This document shows, in pieces, positions 42,720 through 54,167 of a DNA stretch of 64,000 nucleotides. Origin of the DNA: Adineta vaga (Eukaryota; Rotifera). The notes under the pieces were generated by a model. That model saw nothing but the letters and a program-made list of their open reading frames with translations. It made no database searches and was not told the DNA's origin. Numbering within the stretch: the stretch's first letter is position 1; the number at the start of each line of letters is the position of its first letter. Position numbers and translations under genes: made by a program. The stretch lies in NCBI GenBank assembly GCA_021613535.1, contig CP075494.1, positions 4,588,001 through 4,652,000 on the forward strand. The letters are read 5' to 3'.

Positions 42720-43170
42720 TCAAGGAACGAACGTTGACAGTATACCGATAAAGTCTGAAACTTTTCTCGAACTTCTGGGTGAGCAGACTCCTAAACAACC
42801 GATATGAATTTTGTTAATGGTTGATCCTTAGCGTATCAACATGGAGAATGCTTTTGGTGTAATCTCATAATTGAATAGAGTGTCTAAATTGATAGCCTTT
42901 TGAGCTGAAGTAATTGATTTGACTTCATTTTCTTTCGATGTACTTGTTTGTGGTCAAGTTCATGGGACACAATTAATTTTGCACCTTACATACCAAAAAT
43001 AATCCTATCAATTGCTCTGTTTAGATCATAGAATGAATAATGAATTTCTTGTAAGCTGAAATATTCAAATATTGAAAACCATAATTCAGGTGAAAACTCT
43101 TCGATCAATGTATGTAGAGCTGGAGATGAGTGAAAAATACATGTAGTCTTTCATATCATCTACAATCTCG
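42720..43170 (-). pseudogene. F-box/LRR gene relic
   Basis: In minus-frame translation from about 43120 an F-box is readable (TLIEEFSPELWFSIFEYF, then LQEIHYSFYDLNRAID), followed by TAA near 42986. Downstream, LRR-like pieces such as NYEITPKAFSML appear in shifted frames with several stops. It is a decayed relative of the intact F-box genes at 22321-24261 and 43493-45217. The flanks from 42410 to 42719 and 43171 to 43492 show nothing else. Confidence 0.55.
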
Positions 43171-43492
43171 CTCATATTTTCATTGATACTAATACACTTG
43201 CTCAGCAACTTAAAAAGAAAAAGACAAGAAGATAATACTACTATGGCTTCAGTCTTGTTAAAATAAGCATTATTATACAGTTATTTTTCTTTCTTGATGG
43301 TTGTGTACGAGTACAAATGTTACTTCATCGATGTTTTGATCTTAATACTATAGGGTGTAAGTGTGAAAGACATTACACAGGCAACAAATCCATCGGATAT
43401 AATCCCTCACTAGTCAATATAAGCAATACAATAGGAAAAATAATAACTTTGAAACAGGATAGTATAAATGTATTATCTTTTGTAAAATACGA

Positions 43493-45217
43493 TTAGAAAT
43501 CAATCCAAATTCGAATATGATGAACATAACGAGAATCTCGTTTAATTGAACATCCCGATGGTAAATTGTGTTGTAACCAATAATCAAATTGATGTTCTTT
43601 CTGTGATAAATAACTTATTGAATCATCACCAAACAATCGAACAACCACGGCTCGTAAGTTACGCATCGTATTGATTAAATAAAGAATATCTGTTTGTTTT
43701 CTAACTTTAATATAAAGTATTTCACATCGAATGGCAAGTGATGAGCGACTTAATTCAATGCAATCTTCTTCAGAAAACCAATGATTGTAACCAAGAAAAT
43801 TAAGTTGTCGAATCGATGAATTAATAAATGGTTGACATCTTTCTAGCGTGGTATGTGGCCATGAACTAAACTTTAAAGTCGAAAGATTCGGTATATGATC
43901 AAGTACTGTTTGTAATTGTGCATGTGCAGTTGTATTCGGCATGTCATTTGGTCGTGATACTTTTAGTAGATTTAATCGATCTAGTTTTTGAACGAATGAT
44001 AATAGATGATCATTGATTGGAAGAGTAATCGATAAACTATTAATATTTGGAAATTTCAAATCGGATATAGTCATTCCTTCTTTTGCAGATGAACGATAAA
44101 TTAAATGTTGTACATATTCATATGATGAATAGTCTTCTTCATTTGAACATGTAGATTTATATAAGACAGGAAAATGAATATCAAGATTAGAAAAATTATA
44201 TGGTAAAGTATAGAGACAAATCATATTTGATTTATCATCGGGATTATAATGATAACGAATAAACCATTGATGTTCTTTTAACCAAAATGGTGTTTGAAAT
44301 GATTTTAATAAGTCTTGTCTATCTTTTTCACGAAGTATTTGGCATCGCATTTTCATTTGAAATACTTTTAATTTTGGTAAATAATTTCGTATAATTCTTT
44401 CCCATTCATATCCATCGATATCTACATAGCATGTTTCAATCTTTAACTGACATAGATTTGGGATATATTGTAATAAATTTTCGATCATTTCATGTTGTAC
44501 ACCAACAAAAACAAAATTAACTTCTTTAATCGATGGAATCATTGTATGTACTCCTTTATCATTAGGAAGACCAGTTAAATCTAATGCGAGATATCGAAGA
44601 TGAGGGGTATGTTCACAAAGATTGTTCACTTGTCCAACAGGAAATGTAACACCAATGATTGATAAATGTTCGATTGATAGTGAATATTTTGTTGGAATAG
44701 AAATAGTTAATCCTTGTTTGAAATCCATATTTAAATAACAATACCTTAATTTTGATAAACTCCAAATAGTATTGATAAAATGAAGAAATTCACTTTGTCT
44801 ACATCCAAAATAACATCCATTTAAACTCAGATGAATTAATTGAGGACATTCTAAAAGAATTTCGCTGATTATCTCACTGGAACGGAGATGATCGAATGAA
44901 AGTGAACGAAGATTCGGAAATCGATTGAGAGTCCAACCGGCTGATCGAAATAAATGAATTTGTTGAGGTGTTTCATCAGCATCAGATAAGCCAAGTGAAA
45001 CGATCTGATCGGTTATTAGTGGAAGATTGATTTGACAAATAATATCAAAATCTTGTTTTGATGCTGTTTGAAAATCAAAACGATATTTTCGAAAATGTGT
45101 CACAATTAAATCATTAAATCTTGTATTCAATTGATGAAATGCTCGAAGAAGATGAACAGCTGGTAGATATTCAAATACATCAAGTAATAATTCATTAGCA
45201 AACCTTTCCAAACTCAT
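43493..45217 (-). CDS. F-box / LRR-like protein
   Basis: A 574-residue intronless ORF. The F-box is at the very N-terminus (MSLERFANELLLDVFEYLPA, then AFHQLNTRFNDLI), expected to dock to Skp1 in an SCF ubiquitin ligase. The rest is a series of irregular Leu-rich units (FPNLRSLSFDHL, CPQLIHLSLNGC, TPHLRYLALDLTG, IPNLCQLKIETC, IPNLSTLKFSSW) that should form a solenoid for substrate choice. Many such genes exist in bdelloid genomes; this one lies beside a dead copy (42720-43170) and has a four-exon cousin at 22321-24261. Confidence 0.87.
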   Translation of the reverse strand: MSLERFANELLLDVFEYLPAVHLLRAFHQLNTRFNDLIVTHFRKYRFDFQTASKQDFDIICQINLPLITDQIVSLGLSDADETPQQIHLFRSAGWTLNRFPNLRSLSFDHLRSSEIISEILLECPQLIHLSLNGCYFGCRQSEFLHFINTIWSLSKLRYCYLNMDFKQGLTISIPTKYSLSIEHLSIIGVTFPVGQVNNLCEHTPHLRYLALDLTGLPNDKGVHTMIPSIKEVNFVFVGVQHEMIENLLQYIPNLCQLKIETCYVDIDGYEWERIIRNYLPKLKVFQMKMRCQILREKDRQDLLKSFQTPFWLKEHQWFIRYHYNPDDKSNMICLYTLPYNFSNLDIHFPVLYKSTCSNEEDYSSYEYVQHLIYRSSAKEGMTISDLKFPNINSLSITLPINDHLLSFVQKLDRLNLLKVSRPNDMPNTTAHAQLQTVLDHIPNLSTLKFSSWPHTTLERCQPFINSSIRQLNFLGYNHWFSEEDCIELSRSSLAIRCEILYIKVRKQTDILYLINTMRNLRAVVVRLFGDDSISYLSQKEHQFDYWLQHNLPSGCSIKRDSRYVHHIRIWIDF

Positions 45218-45376
45218 TCTATCAACGATAATGAAAAAATTGTTCTTGGGTGAATGTTTCGCAATAACACACTGTTATGACTACTTTCTTTCTTTTTCTC
45301 TTCTCAATAGTGATTGCACATGTTTAGTGTTGACGAAAAGTAAAATAAAACACAAGATAAATATACCGACTGACAT

Positions 45377-46180
45377 CTATCTAGGACTACAAAAATAGCG
45401 ATATAGAAGAAAAATACTTGCAAGAAAAAAGAAACTACCACCAGTCACACAAAATGTTGCAGATAGATCCGTTCGAAAAATATTTGCATTATAGTCAGAT
45501 GGGGCAAAGAATACACCAAGAAAATAAAATACACCACCGAATCCAACACAAATGTTGATACATAAGGATGAAAGATCATTGATGAGATTTGAAAAATGAA
45601 AATGATGATTGTATAGATTTGTTTGATTTCGTTGGCCATCTCGATAGATTTTCCAATTTGCTGATAAAAATATAATTACAGAACCAATCATTATTAACCA
45701 ATTACCTATAATTGCATATTTTTCAAAGAAAGGTATCAATAGAGCTGATCCAACTACATAACAAGCTGAGCCACATGCCGTTATAAATGAATGAATACCA
45801 TTTTCAGCTTTTTTCAATCGACGTACTTCTAATGATTGTGAATATGATGATCGATTTTTTTCTGGTAATTCATAATCATCTCGATCTGTTTTAGTCGAAC
45901 AACAACCTTTTCGATCATGCCACCATTGTTGAAGATCAGCAAGAAGAAGAAAGAACGAACCGAATGTAAAACACCATCCACCCACAATGAAAGCCATCGA
46001 AAAATGTTGGATGACTTTGCTGAAATACATGCATGATGCAACAATGAGAAAAAATCCTCCCAACATCGAATGAATACCATGAACTATTTTCCATAGAGAG
46101 GGAAAAGATCTTTGAAGATTGTTGTTGAGAGAAGGTGTTTCATGTACGATCAAGACACCATTACTTTCTTCATTCATCAT
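45377..46180 (-). CDS. Multi-pass membrane protein, YrhK-like
   Basis: A 267-residue intronless protein with about seven hydrophobic segments arranged as two similar halves (HSMLGGFFLIVASCMYFS... GGWCFTFGSFFLLLADL and ACYVVGSALLIPFF... GNWLIMIGSVIIFLSA). This spacing resembles the YrhK domain of bacterial and some eukaryotic proteins, whose function is not known. A charged linker (KTDRDDYELPEKNRSS) joins the halves. The YrhK call is from pattern memory only; what is sure is an integral membrane protein. Confidence 0.6.
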   Translation of the reverse strand: MMNEESNGVLIVHETPSLNNNLQRSFPSLWKIVHGIHSMLGGFFLIVASCMYFSKVIQHFSMAFIVGGWCFTFGSFFLLLADLQQWWHDRKGCCSTKTDRDDYELPEKNRSSYSQSLEVRRLKKAENGIHSFITACGSACYVVGSALLIPFFEKYAIIGNWLIMIGSVIIFLSANWKIYRDGQRNQTNLYNHHFHFSNLINDLSSLCINICVGFGGVFYFLGVFFAPSDYNANIFRTDLSATFCVTGGSFFFLASIFLLYRYFCSPR

Positions 46181-46580
46181 TTTGTTTATTCAATATTTTG
46201 ATAAGAATACAATGAAAATATGGTAGAATAAAAAAGGTCGTGCACTTCAAAGTGACTGAAATATGATCTCCATTTTTCTTGATTCATTCGAGTATTTTAT
46301 ACTCTATAAGTATTAACAATTCATAAAAGTGACTTTAGGTATCTGATGCGGAAAATTAAATATAAAGTCGTCAGTTTGATTTCTCAAATCATTTATATTA
46401 TTAGCTTGTAGAATGGTAGAATAAAACTGTTTATCTGTTTCTATGGTGTTTTTTCATATATAGTCGTGTAAAACATATTGACAGATTGAGAAAAGTAGGA
46501 GAAAATATGACGTATACTAGTTTTTTTCTCGTATATATAATAAGAGAATTTTTTTGTTGTTGTTACAATCACAATCAAAC
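46181..46580. other. Divergent promoter region
   Basis: Four hundred bases between two divergently transcribed membrane-protein genes; presumably holds both promoters. Nothing specific is recognised. Confidence 0.4.
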
Positions 46581-47327
46581 ATGACTCTTTTAACAAGTGA
46601 AAAACAAGAAAAAATAATTGATATTAGTAGTTTACAAGCGATAGAGATGGCGAAAAAACACAAAATGAAATGGTTTATTGGTTTACAAATCTTCACTGTT
46701 ATGTTTATTGTACTTATCATCGGAATACTGTATCTTACTATGTATCCAAATATGACAATAACACAAAATGTTGCAAGCAATATATGCATCAATCCTCCTA
46801 AAACAAAGGAAAATATTGTTAGTCTTTACGCATTAGATCCTTTGGCTCGTACATTTGGTTTTGATGAAGGAAAATATGGTCATATTATTTTAAATTGGAC
46901 TGTTTATAATCAGGGAAGTGATATTGATTTTAATACTTACAACAAAGGCAACTTTACAGTTGGTATTGAAGGTGGAAGAATCGGTATAATTATTGATTTA
47001 GGTTCGAGTGCAGATCTTCAACGACGATATAAATACAAAGAAACAGTAGGAAACGGACAAGGTTTTGCATCAATTCATCGACAAAATGCAATACTTCTTA
47101 TTCGATCATCTGATTTATATAATAATACTTTTCAATCAATGAAAGAATCAAATGAATTATTTCAACAAGGCAAATCAGGAGCAAATATGGCTGTCCAACT
47201 TGGACATATTTATATTCTTCGAATAACTGATCGTTTTACACCTCATTTTGAATCCATTGTGAAGATGTTAGTAATTAGCTATCGTCCAAATGAATCAGTT
47301 ACAATTCGATGGGAAGTTATCACTTAA
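46581..47327 (+). CDS. Single-pass type II membrane protein, unknown family
   Basis: Begins at ATG 46581; the frame is open further upstream but only through TTG codons. The 248-residue product has a cytoplasmic start of about 29 residues (with a SSLQAIEMAKKHK stretch), one strong transmembrane helix (WFIGLQIFTVMFIVLIIGIL) and an extracellular part with several NxS/T sites (NMTI, NWTV, NFTV, NNTF). The outer domain looks beta-rich (GIEGGRIGIIIDLGSSAD; HIYILRITDRF). I do not recognise the family; similar short type II proteins occur in rotifers. Intronless. Confidence 0.6.
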   Translation: MTLLTSEKQEKIIDISSLQAIEMAKKHKMKWFIGLQIFTVMFIVLIIGILYLTMYPNMTITQNVASNICINPPKTKENIVSLYALDPLARTFGFDEGKYGHIILNWTVYNQGSDIDFNTYNKGNFTVGIEGGRIGIIIDLGSSADLQRRYKYKETVGNGQGFASIHRQNAILLIRSSDLYNNTFQSMKESNELFQQGKSGANMAVQLGHIYILRITDRFTPHFESIVKMLVISYRPNESVTIRWEVIT

Positions 47328-48157
47328 ATATCATTGACTTACATGATTTGATCGTTCTATAAGTCATTGATTGTATTTCAGAGAAGTAATTGTCATCATC
47401 ACGTCGTGTATAGTTCTTGTCTAATGAAATAAAATATTGGCATGAAGTAACGTAAAAAAAAGAACGAAGAAGTGATCAGTTAATTAAACAAATGATATAG
47501 ACACCGAATCTATTTGTAGCGTAAACTACTATCGCTTCACTAATGAAAAAAAAAAGAACTACGCGGTTTTATTTACCGATATTCTTTTGGTGAGGCTATA
47601 TAAATTCGGATATCCGATAATAACGAGTATATGAGAGAAATTCTTCTGCAAATATTGGTTTGGTATTGAAAAGTTATGTATATATTTTTTTCATAACAGT
47701 TCTACGCTGTTATATACCCTAATGAAATCTGTCACTTTTTTATTTTTCATATTCACTGAAACTTTTCTTGATACTATTTTCTTAATTATGTTAATAGCAA
47801 TATCAATGTGTATGGCGTAAATGACTAGTTTTGATCTTTGATATTCATCTAACAAAGTAAAATATTGAAGATAGAGCTGAATATCGTTCTTGTGTGCAGT
47901 CGATATAATCAAGATAAGTTAGTGAAAACGATATAAAGAGAAATGCTCAGATATGACAGAAAGTATATGTGTACTTTTGATTGTCCATGGTAAACCTTTA
48001 TCGTACTTCATGAGAAAGCAATTTATTAATAAATGATAGTTAAAATACAGAGATTTTGTAAACATTTTTAAATCGAATTATGTTATCTTACTTCGTATGG
48101 TTTTGTAATAGTATATTCAGCGAAGAAAATGTGTATTCATAGATAAAAAAAAAGATT
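47328..48157. other. Intergenic, no gene seen
   Basis: About 0.8 kb between two convergent genes. The 47691-47912 minus ORF is Ile/Val/Lys-rich and not supported by any feature. Confidence 0.45.
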
Positions 48158-49644
48158 TTATCGGTGTAAGAGAACACTGATAGTATCTGAATTGAAGTTT
48201 GCTACAATTATATCAGCTTTATTGTCATTATTCACATCAATGACGGCTATTGACTGTGGATTAGTTCCAACTGAATAAGTTATTTGAGAAGAAAAAGTAC
48301 CGTTGCCTTTGTTAAGAAAAATACCAATCGTATTCGATCCATAATTTGCTACAATAATATCAGGATTATTATCGTTAGTCAGATCAACTACTGCCACCGA
48401 TGATGGACGATCTCCAGTTGTATAAGTGACTTGAGATTGAAACATGCCATTGCCTACATTGAGAAGAACACCAACGGTATTTCCACCATTGTTTGCAACA
48501 ATAATATCAACTTTATTGTCATTATTCACATCAATGACGGCTACTGACTGCGGTTTACTTCCAACTGAATAAGTAATTTGAGAAGCAAAAGAACCATTGC
48601 CTACATTAAGAAGAATACCAATAGTATTCGATCCATAATTTGGTACAACGATATCGATATTGCCATCATTGTTTACATCAGTTACTACAGCTTGATATGG
48701 ATTACTACCAACAGAATAAGTAATTTGAGAATAGAACATACCATTGCCTATATTGAAAAGTATTCCAACTTTGTTGGAACCATAATTTGCCACAATAATA
48801 TCAGATTTATTATCGTTATTTAAGTCAGCAATTGCTACTGAACTTGGAGAGCCACTAACTGAGTAAGTAATTTGAGGAGCAAATGTACTGTTATCTGTAT
48901 TGAATAGAATACCAATTTGAGCTGAGTTATAATTTGCAACAACGATATCAACTTTATTGTTATTATTTAAATCAGCTATCGCGACTGAACATGGCATATC
49001 ACCAACTGAATACGTAGTTTGAGGAGAAAACGTACCGTTGCCAATATTAAACAGGATACCAATATTATTTAAACCATTATTTGTAACAACAATATCGACG
49101 TTACTATCACCATTTACATCAGCCACACCTATTGATCGCGGATCCAAACCAACTTGATACGTTACTTGACCGAAAAACATATTAGTACTGTTGTATACTA
49201 TATAATAAGAAAAGGTTTTTCAATAGAGAAAAAAGACGTTATGGAGAATAATACAAATCACTAACCAAATGGTATTTTTGTTGATGTTGATACAATCGAT
49301 TCTACTCAAGAAAAAAGATCGATAGTGACAAATAAGAAAAGCAACTTACTGTTGATTATTGTTATTGATGATTGATTGATAAATATAAAAGATGAATTTG
49401 AATAATAATCAATAAGAATTGAATTATTATTGAAAGAAAACAATTGACAAATTTGATCGTTTAAAAAATAATTTAAAGTAAATAAAACTCCATTTGATTT
49501 CATCATTTCACATATACATTGACTTTTTGTAATATTAAATAGAGATTTATTGATACTATCAATCATTATATAATTATTTATTATACCAAGAGAAATTGTA
49601 TCAATAAAAGAAAATAAAACAAACATCAAAGCGAATCTAAACAT
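48158..49644 (-). CDS. Secreted FG-GAP/VCBS-repeat protein
   Basis: Exon 1 (49644-49350) encodes a signal peptide (FALMFVLFSFIDTISLG) and an Asn/Ser-rich segment with many N-glycosylation sites. A 152-bp intron (49349-49198) leads to exon 2 (49197-48158). The 444-residue product carries seven nearly regular repeats of about 46 residues (TYSVGSNPQSVAVIDVNNDN, DIIVANYGSNTIGILLNVGNG), each with a calcium-loop DxNxDx like that of integrin-type FG-GAP/VCBS propellers. It should fold into a secreted beta-propeller. The repeats are also similar at DNA level, so copy number may change easily. It ends early after the last repeat (VLLHR) with no C-terminal domain. Similar proteins are common in bacteria and in bdelloids. 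Confidence 0.83.
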
Positions 49645-50254
49645 TTGCTTTTCTGGTTTTTATCACTCAACACGTTTTCAACAATTGTTCAGAAAAACAA
49701 TTTTCTTCTACTTTAATAAATAAACACTAGAAAAAAAATTAGAATATATATTATATATAAAGTCGTTGTTAATATGATGGCATAGAACATAAAAAGTCAT
49801 CTCGATAATAGTTATGAGAAAAAATCTGAGTATTTCTCAACACTTATGGAAGTACAATCATCACTATCGTAATATTTGCAATTGAGAAAAACTACGCATT
49901 TCTTTGAAGACATTTTTTCTCTTTTTTTAATTAAAACTTCGTTATGTTCAGAAGAAAAGAATGAGAGAACTATTCATACTTATAATATTGAACAAAATTT
50001 GTAAATGCACTTCAAGAATTTAGTATAAATAATCGAATCTTTTTTCAATTTGTAGATGTAGTGTGCCTTCATAAAGAAAACAAAAGAAACTTCTCTAGAA
50101 ATATTTAACAAAACTCAAATAGAAGAAAAAGAACAGTTTGAACATCCGAAGTGATAATAAAATACAAAAAACGAATGTAACACTTATCCTTAATTAAATA
50201 TCAACCGTTGTTTTACACTATTTTATCTTTTTTAATTATCAAATATGAATTATT
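49645..50254. other. Intergenic, no gene seen
   Basis: AT-rich upstream region of the FG-GAP gene; no ORF or repeat recognised. Confidence 0.4.
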
Positions 50255-51240
50255 TTACATGTAGATCAGATGGCATTCAAACCTTTTTTTCATATCAGTA
50301 CAAATGTCTTTCTGTTGTATTTTAATATTCTTCATATTCATTAATCGACTGTTCAATAAATGATTGAGTTTCAGTAAATTTCTATAAAAAATAAAACTAG
50401 TCTTTCTACAGTATGCTAAAACGTGTTTCTGAAACATCTATTTTACTAATAGTGTCTCCTTGTTTTGAAAAAATTCAGCTATAATATTCTTTGCATCAAA
50501 TATCTCTTCAGTTATGTTTGCTATCGTTGTTAATTTCAGATAAATCACCATTTAATGGATCTAAATAAAGTAAATCGGTAGGACATCAATGAGTGAAAGT
50601 AATTAATATATTTTACCATAAGGAATCGAACACATGTTGTAGTACTAGATGTTGCCGATGATATCAAATGATTGAGATCAGCGTGTCTCGGTGTTTTTTA
50701 ATTTCAATACATTAAAACAAATATTATGTAACGCCTCATTATCGATACAACATATTTTCCATCAGTTGAGGAATATAAAGAACGACATTATAGAGTACAA
50801 TAATATCGCTAAAACACTGAATGGTATTTACAGAGATAAACGCTTCAATACTTGACTAAATGCGCTGTATATGCGTGATATGTACTATCCAAATATTCTT
50901 CCCACGAATCTTCGAAATGAGTAATGAACCCATATACCTGCAGATCCTATTTCACCATCCGCGGTGAATCAAGTAATCGAGAGGTGTGAAGGCAATCTCA
51001 TACGCTTGAGTTTCTTTACGAATAGTTTCTATCGTGTTTAGATCAAGATCAACAAGAATAGCACGAGGAACATATTAGTTTAAATTTCATTTCGACTAAG
51101 CAATCTATCTGCTTGTTAACTCCGTTATATAGTAAACATTGATACGCTCGAGTTGAAGAAGAAACTCCTCATGATAAATACCGGTTAAATCGATGCGATA
51201 TTCATTGGAAATACAATACAAGTAGAGAAATAAAAAGGAA
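50255..51240 (-). pseudogene. Decayed beta-tubulin pseudogene
   Basis: Reading the minus strand in all frames gives beta-tubulin blocks in the right order. ISNEYRIDLTG and LQLERINVYY lie near 51214-51130. YVPRAILVDL is at about 51046-51075. AGIW/HY pieces stand for the GTP-binding glycine loop region near 50945. VLYNVVLYIPQLMEN is near 50790-50750, CCIDNEALHNICF at about 50720-50755, and ANITEEIFDAKNIIA near 50480-50515. Stops (for example TAG near 51096) and several frameshifts separate them. The blocks correspond to tubulin from the N-terminal T2-T3 region through the late LTxx(MF)DAKN motif; a possible CTDMKKGL end piece stands for CDIPPKGL near 50285. The relic is old and divergent. Confidence 0.75.
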
Positions 51241-51630
51241 TCATTTTCATCATCTATCTTTATATTTTCGAACCGATTTAATTACCACATGACATAAGAC
51301 TAGTATATCTTTGTCAGATTTATTTTTCCAATTCTGATTAATAATTTTCTCTTTGAAAATTTCTCAGAAGAGAATCAATAATCTTCAGACGAAAGAATAC
51401 ATCTTGTACACAGTCCTTGATGTAGAACTCTTATTCTGAAAAATAACATGTAATCGAATGTAAAGAAAACAAAAGAAAAACAAAACACGCACACCGCAAA
51501 GCCAAAAGATAAAGCATCTCGCATACAAGGAGATAAAGAAAAATTTTCATCATATTTATTTTATTTTGTGGTATTTCGAAAACTTCACATGAATGAAAAA
51601 TATTCATGAAATAATATAATAAGAAAAAGT
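51241..51630. other. Intergenic, no gene seen
   Basis: Spacer between the tubulin relic and the 3' end of the B-box gene. It might hide the first tubulin exon, but I could not read it. Confidence 0.4.
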
Positions 51631-52656
51631 TTATGGTTGAACATGATCAAGAAATCGAACATTTAATTGCCATGGTAATGGACATTTCGTTGGATCAACA
51701 TCTAAAACATGAGAATCGTTTGTACGTTCATTTTTTAAGCGAATCGTTCTTCGATCACAATCAACAGTTAATAGATAAGTATCACCCAATTCTAAATTAC
51801 TTTGATATCCATCATAACCTTGAACAGGATTTGCATTGAGATAAACAACATCATCTCCAGTCCATCCATAAGTCGAAGGAGTATTCCACGGATCTTTTGA
51901 TATATTAGCTTTTTTGGATGCAACTCCAAAAAAGATGCATTTACTTTTGTAGCGGAATTGATGAACACCTGTTTTCAATTCACCCTCATTGTACGGAGTA
52001 AAATCTCCTTCAATGGGCACCATAAGATGAACGGGTGGAATAAGAATTTCTGGATCAAGATCATCATTTGTGTCTGTTATTTCATAGGGCGTATATTCTC
52101 CATCGACAACGAGTTTAGAAATAAATGGTTCGACCACCTTAAGTCGAATAAAATCTGTTACAAATGCACTGACTTTTCCTTTCAGACGCTTAAGTTGTAT
52201 TTTCCATCTACTCAAATGTGTTTCAACAAAGCCATCAGTTTCCATAGCTCGTTTTAATGCTGATATGTCTAGTGCGGTCCATTTTGGTATCATGTTTATA
52301 TGATGTTCAAATAGTCTTTTACTTTGTTCTCGAGCTTCGGCCGATGCTTGCTTAATTTTTGTAATTGCTTGTCTTTCCCAATCTTCGATTTGTTCAAAAA
52401 CATTCTCCTGTTTTGTTTTTAACACTTTTTGACGTTTACGCGTTTCATCATTCCAATACGCATTCCATTGTTCACTCTCGTGGATTATTTCATGAAGTTC
52501 ACCTCTTAACATTTGACGATGACTAGCTGTGTGTTGTGAACAAAAGATCTTTCCACAACCAATACATTGATATACACCAATCGGTTTCGAACATGATGCA
52601 CAATGAGGACATATCGCTTCTGGAAAAGCCCACACGTTCGAATTTGTGCTCATCAT
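51631..52656 (-). CDS. B-box / coiled-coil / SPRY-like protein (TRIM-like without RING)
   Basis: Start at the MMSTNS methionine pair (52656), since the in-frame upstream part is Arg/Lys-rich and unlike the rest. The 341-residue product has a B-box-type zinc finger at about 13-50 (CPHCASC, CIGCGKIFCSQH, ASH), a long coiled coil at about 60-120 (NDETRKRQKVLKTKQENVFE) and a C-terminal domain with SPRY-like strands (FFGVASKKA, WNTPSTYGWTGDD, DTYLLTVDCDRRTIRLKNER). Such proteins act as scaffolds or innate-type sensors; RING is absent, so it is not by itself an E3 ligase. Intronless. Bdelloid genomes hold many relatives. Confidence 0.78.
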   Translation of the reverse strand: MMSTNSNVWAFPEAICPHCASCSKPIGVYQCIGCGKIFCSQHTASHRQMLRGELHEIIHESEQWNAYWNDETRKRQKVLKTKQENVFEQIEDWERQAITKIKQASAEAREQSKRLFEHHINMIPKWTALDISALKRAMETDGFVETHLSRWKIQLKRLKGKVSAFVTDFIRLKVVEPFISKLVVDGEYTPYEITDTNDDLDPEILIPPVHLMVPIEGDFTPYNEGELKTGVHQFRYKSKCIFFGVASKKANISKDPWNTPSTYGWTGDDVVYLNANPVQGYDGYQSNLELGDTYLLTVDCDRRTIRLKNERTNDSHVLDVDPTKCPLPWQLNVRFLDHVQP

Positions 52657-54167
52657 TTTGGAAACAAATGCTCTTTTTTTGCGACCTGTATGTAAAGATA
52701 TCGACTCTTGAATGAAAAACAACTATTTTGATAACGGACGGTTTGAGTTGTTGTTTGAAATCTAGAAGTCTTATTCAAGAAAGATAAGCATGCATATTTC
52801 GAGATTTTATAAGCTTAGTTACAATATGCAAGAACTAATATTCTTAAGGCATATGGTATAGTGAAAAACAACTTATTCGTTGTAATGTGACGTCCACAAA
52901 CCGGTAAGATAAAAATACAAATGTTTATTTTTGCTTCGCAGTGAAAGATGTAGCTCGAATAAAAGACAATGTGATGGTGATATTACGGTTTTTTTTCATT
53001 TAAGGAGTAAGAATATATTGCTAACGCCTACATCTCTTGTTGTTATCATTTCAAATAAAAGAGTTGTGCGAGATTACCCACAATTTTTGAAGTTGCTTGA
53101 ATTGAATGAAGTTACCATAGAACAGAACAGTCTTTTTTTTATCTAAATTTATCATGAATCATGCCCAAACAGTGTGCGAATTAGATTGAAAGAAAAAAAT
53201 ATTTTATTCATTCATTTATCATGATACATATCTATAGGCCTGTCGTACTATTTGATTATCAATAATTTGTCACAAACGAATCAACTAAAAGTAATATAAG
53301 AGACCCACCCTTATGAATATAGAAGAGTAAAAATAAAAAAGTCATTCGTACCTCTTTTTTTTGTCGTCGATCATTAAGGAGCTTCTGCCTTTCCGAGACA
53401 TTTCACACATATTTATGCTCAATGAGCACCATACATTGCAGACTTCAAACGTGCTATTTATTCTAACATGGAAAATGGTATTCAATGCAAAAATTATATA
53501 TATATATAGATAGATAGATATTAATTCGTCGAGTTATCATACAATCTTCTTGTTGACTTTTGAACTAAAGCTCTGTTTCTTAAATGAAAAAATGCGTTTC
53601 TGATATAATCATATGAAGGTTCAACGGTGAATTTATATGTTCCGCCTTGTCATATAAGGTATGAGGATTTGTTGATTTGACATTATTTGCACTCTCGTCC
53701 TGAGACAAAATAATCTCTTAATTCTTACTTTTATGCTACCATATTTTTCTTTTTGTCAACAGATTTTATACAAATATCATTAGCAGAAAACACTAGGGAA
53801 CAGACATTTGCACTGTTAATTAAATGAATAAAAGCTAAAATTTTTCATATCATTTGTCATTCCACATTGTATTTGTAACTGATCAATAATTCTGAAATCA
53901 ACGAGTGACATTCAGATGATTGACAAACTTCATATGCAACAAAACACTCTTGCGTCATCAGCATCCTTTAGTTGCAAATTTCTTTTTCGCATGTTTATTT
54001 TTTAATCAACGAACAATAATTCATTAAGACTTTAGCTTGGTTTCCGTTGAAAGGGTATGTACGAGACAGGTTATTAAAAATACATTATGATATTCTTAGT
54101 TTCTTCACAACAAGCAACACCTATTTAGTCTGAAAACACTTCGTTTTTACAATGGTAAAATTTAACT
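52657..54167. other. Intergenic with microsatellite and receptor relic
   Basis: About 1.5 kb. It includes a TATATA/GATAGATA microsatellite near 53496-53522 and a 117-bp copy of the 3' end of the next gene, listed separately. No other gene is recognised. Confidence 0.45.
53618..53734 (-). pseudogene. Duplicated 3'-end fragment of the 7TM receptor gene
   Basis: About 117 bases match 54166-54282, the last coding part of the neighbouring receptor gene, at roughly 85 percent by eye, in the same orientation and about 550 bp downstream of it. The translation keeps IKRLFC, TRVQ, NQQIL and TRRN but no upstream receptor sequence. It is the remnant of a tandem duplicate whose body was lost. Confidence 0.75.
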
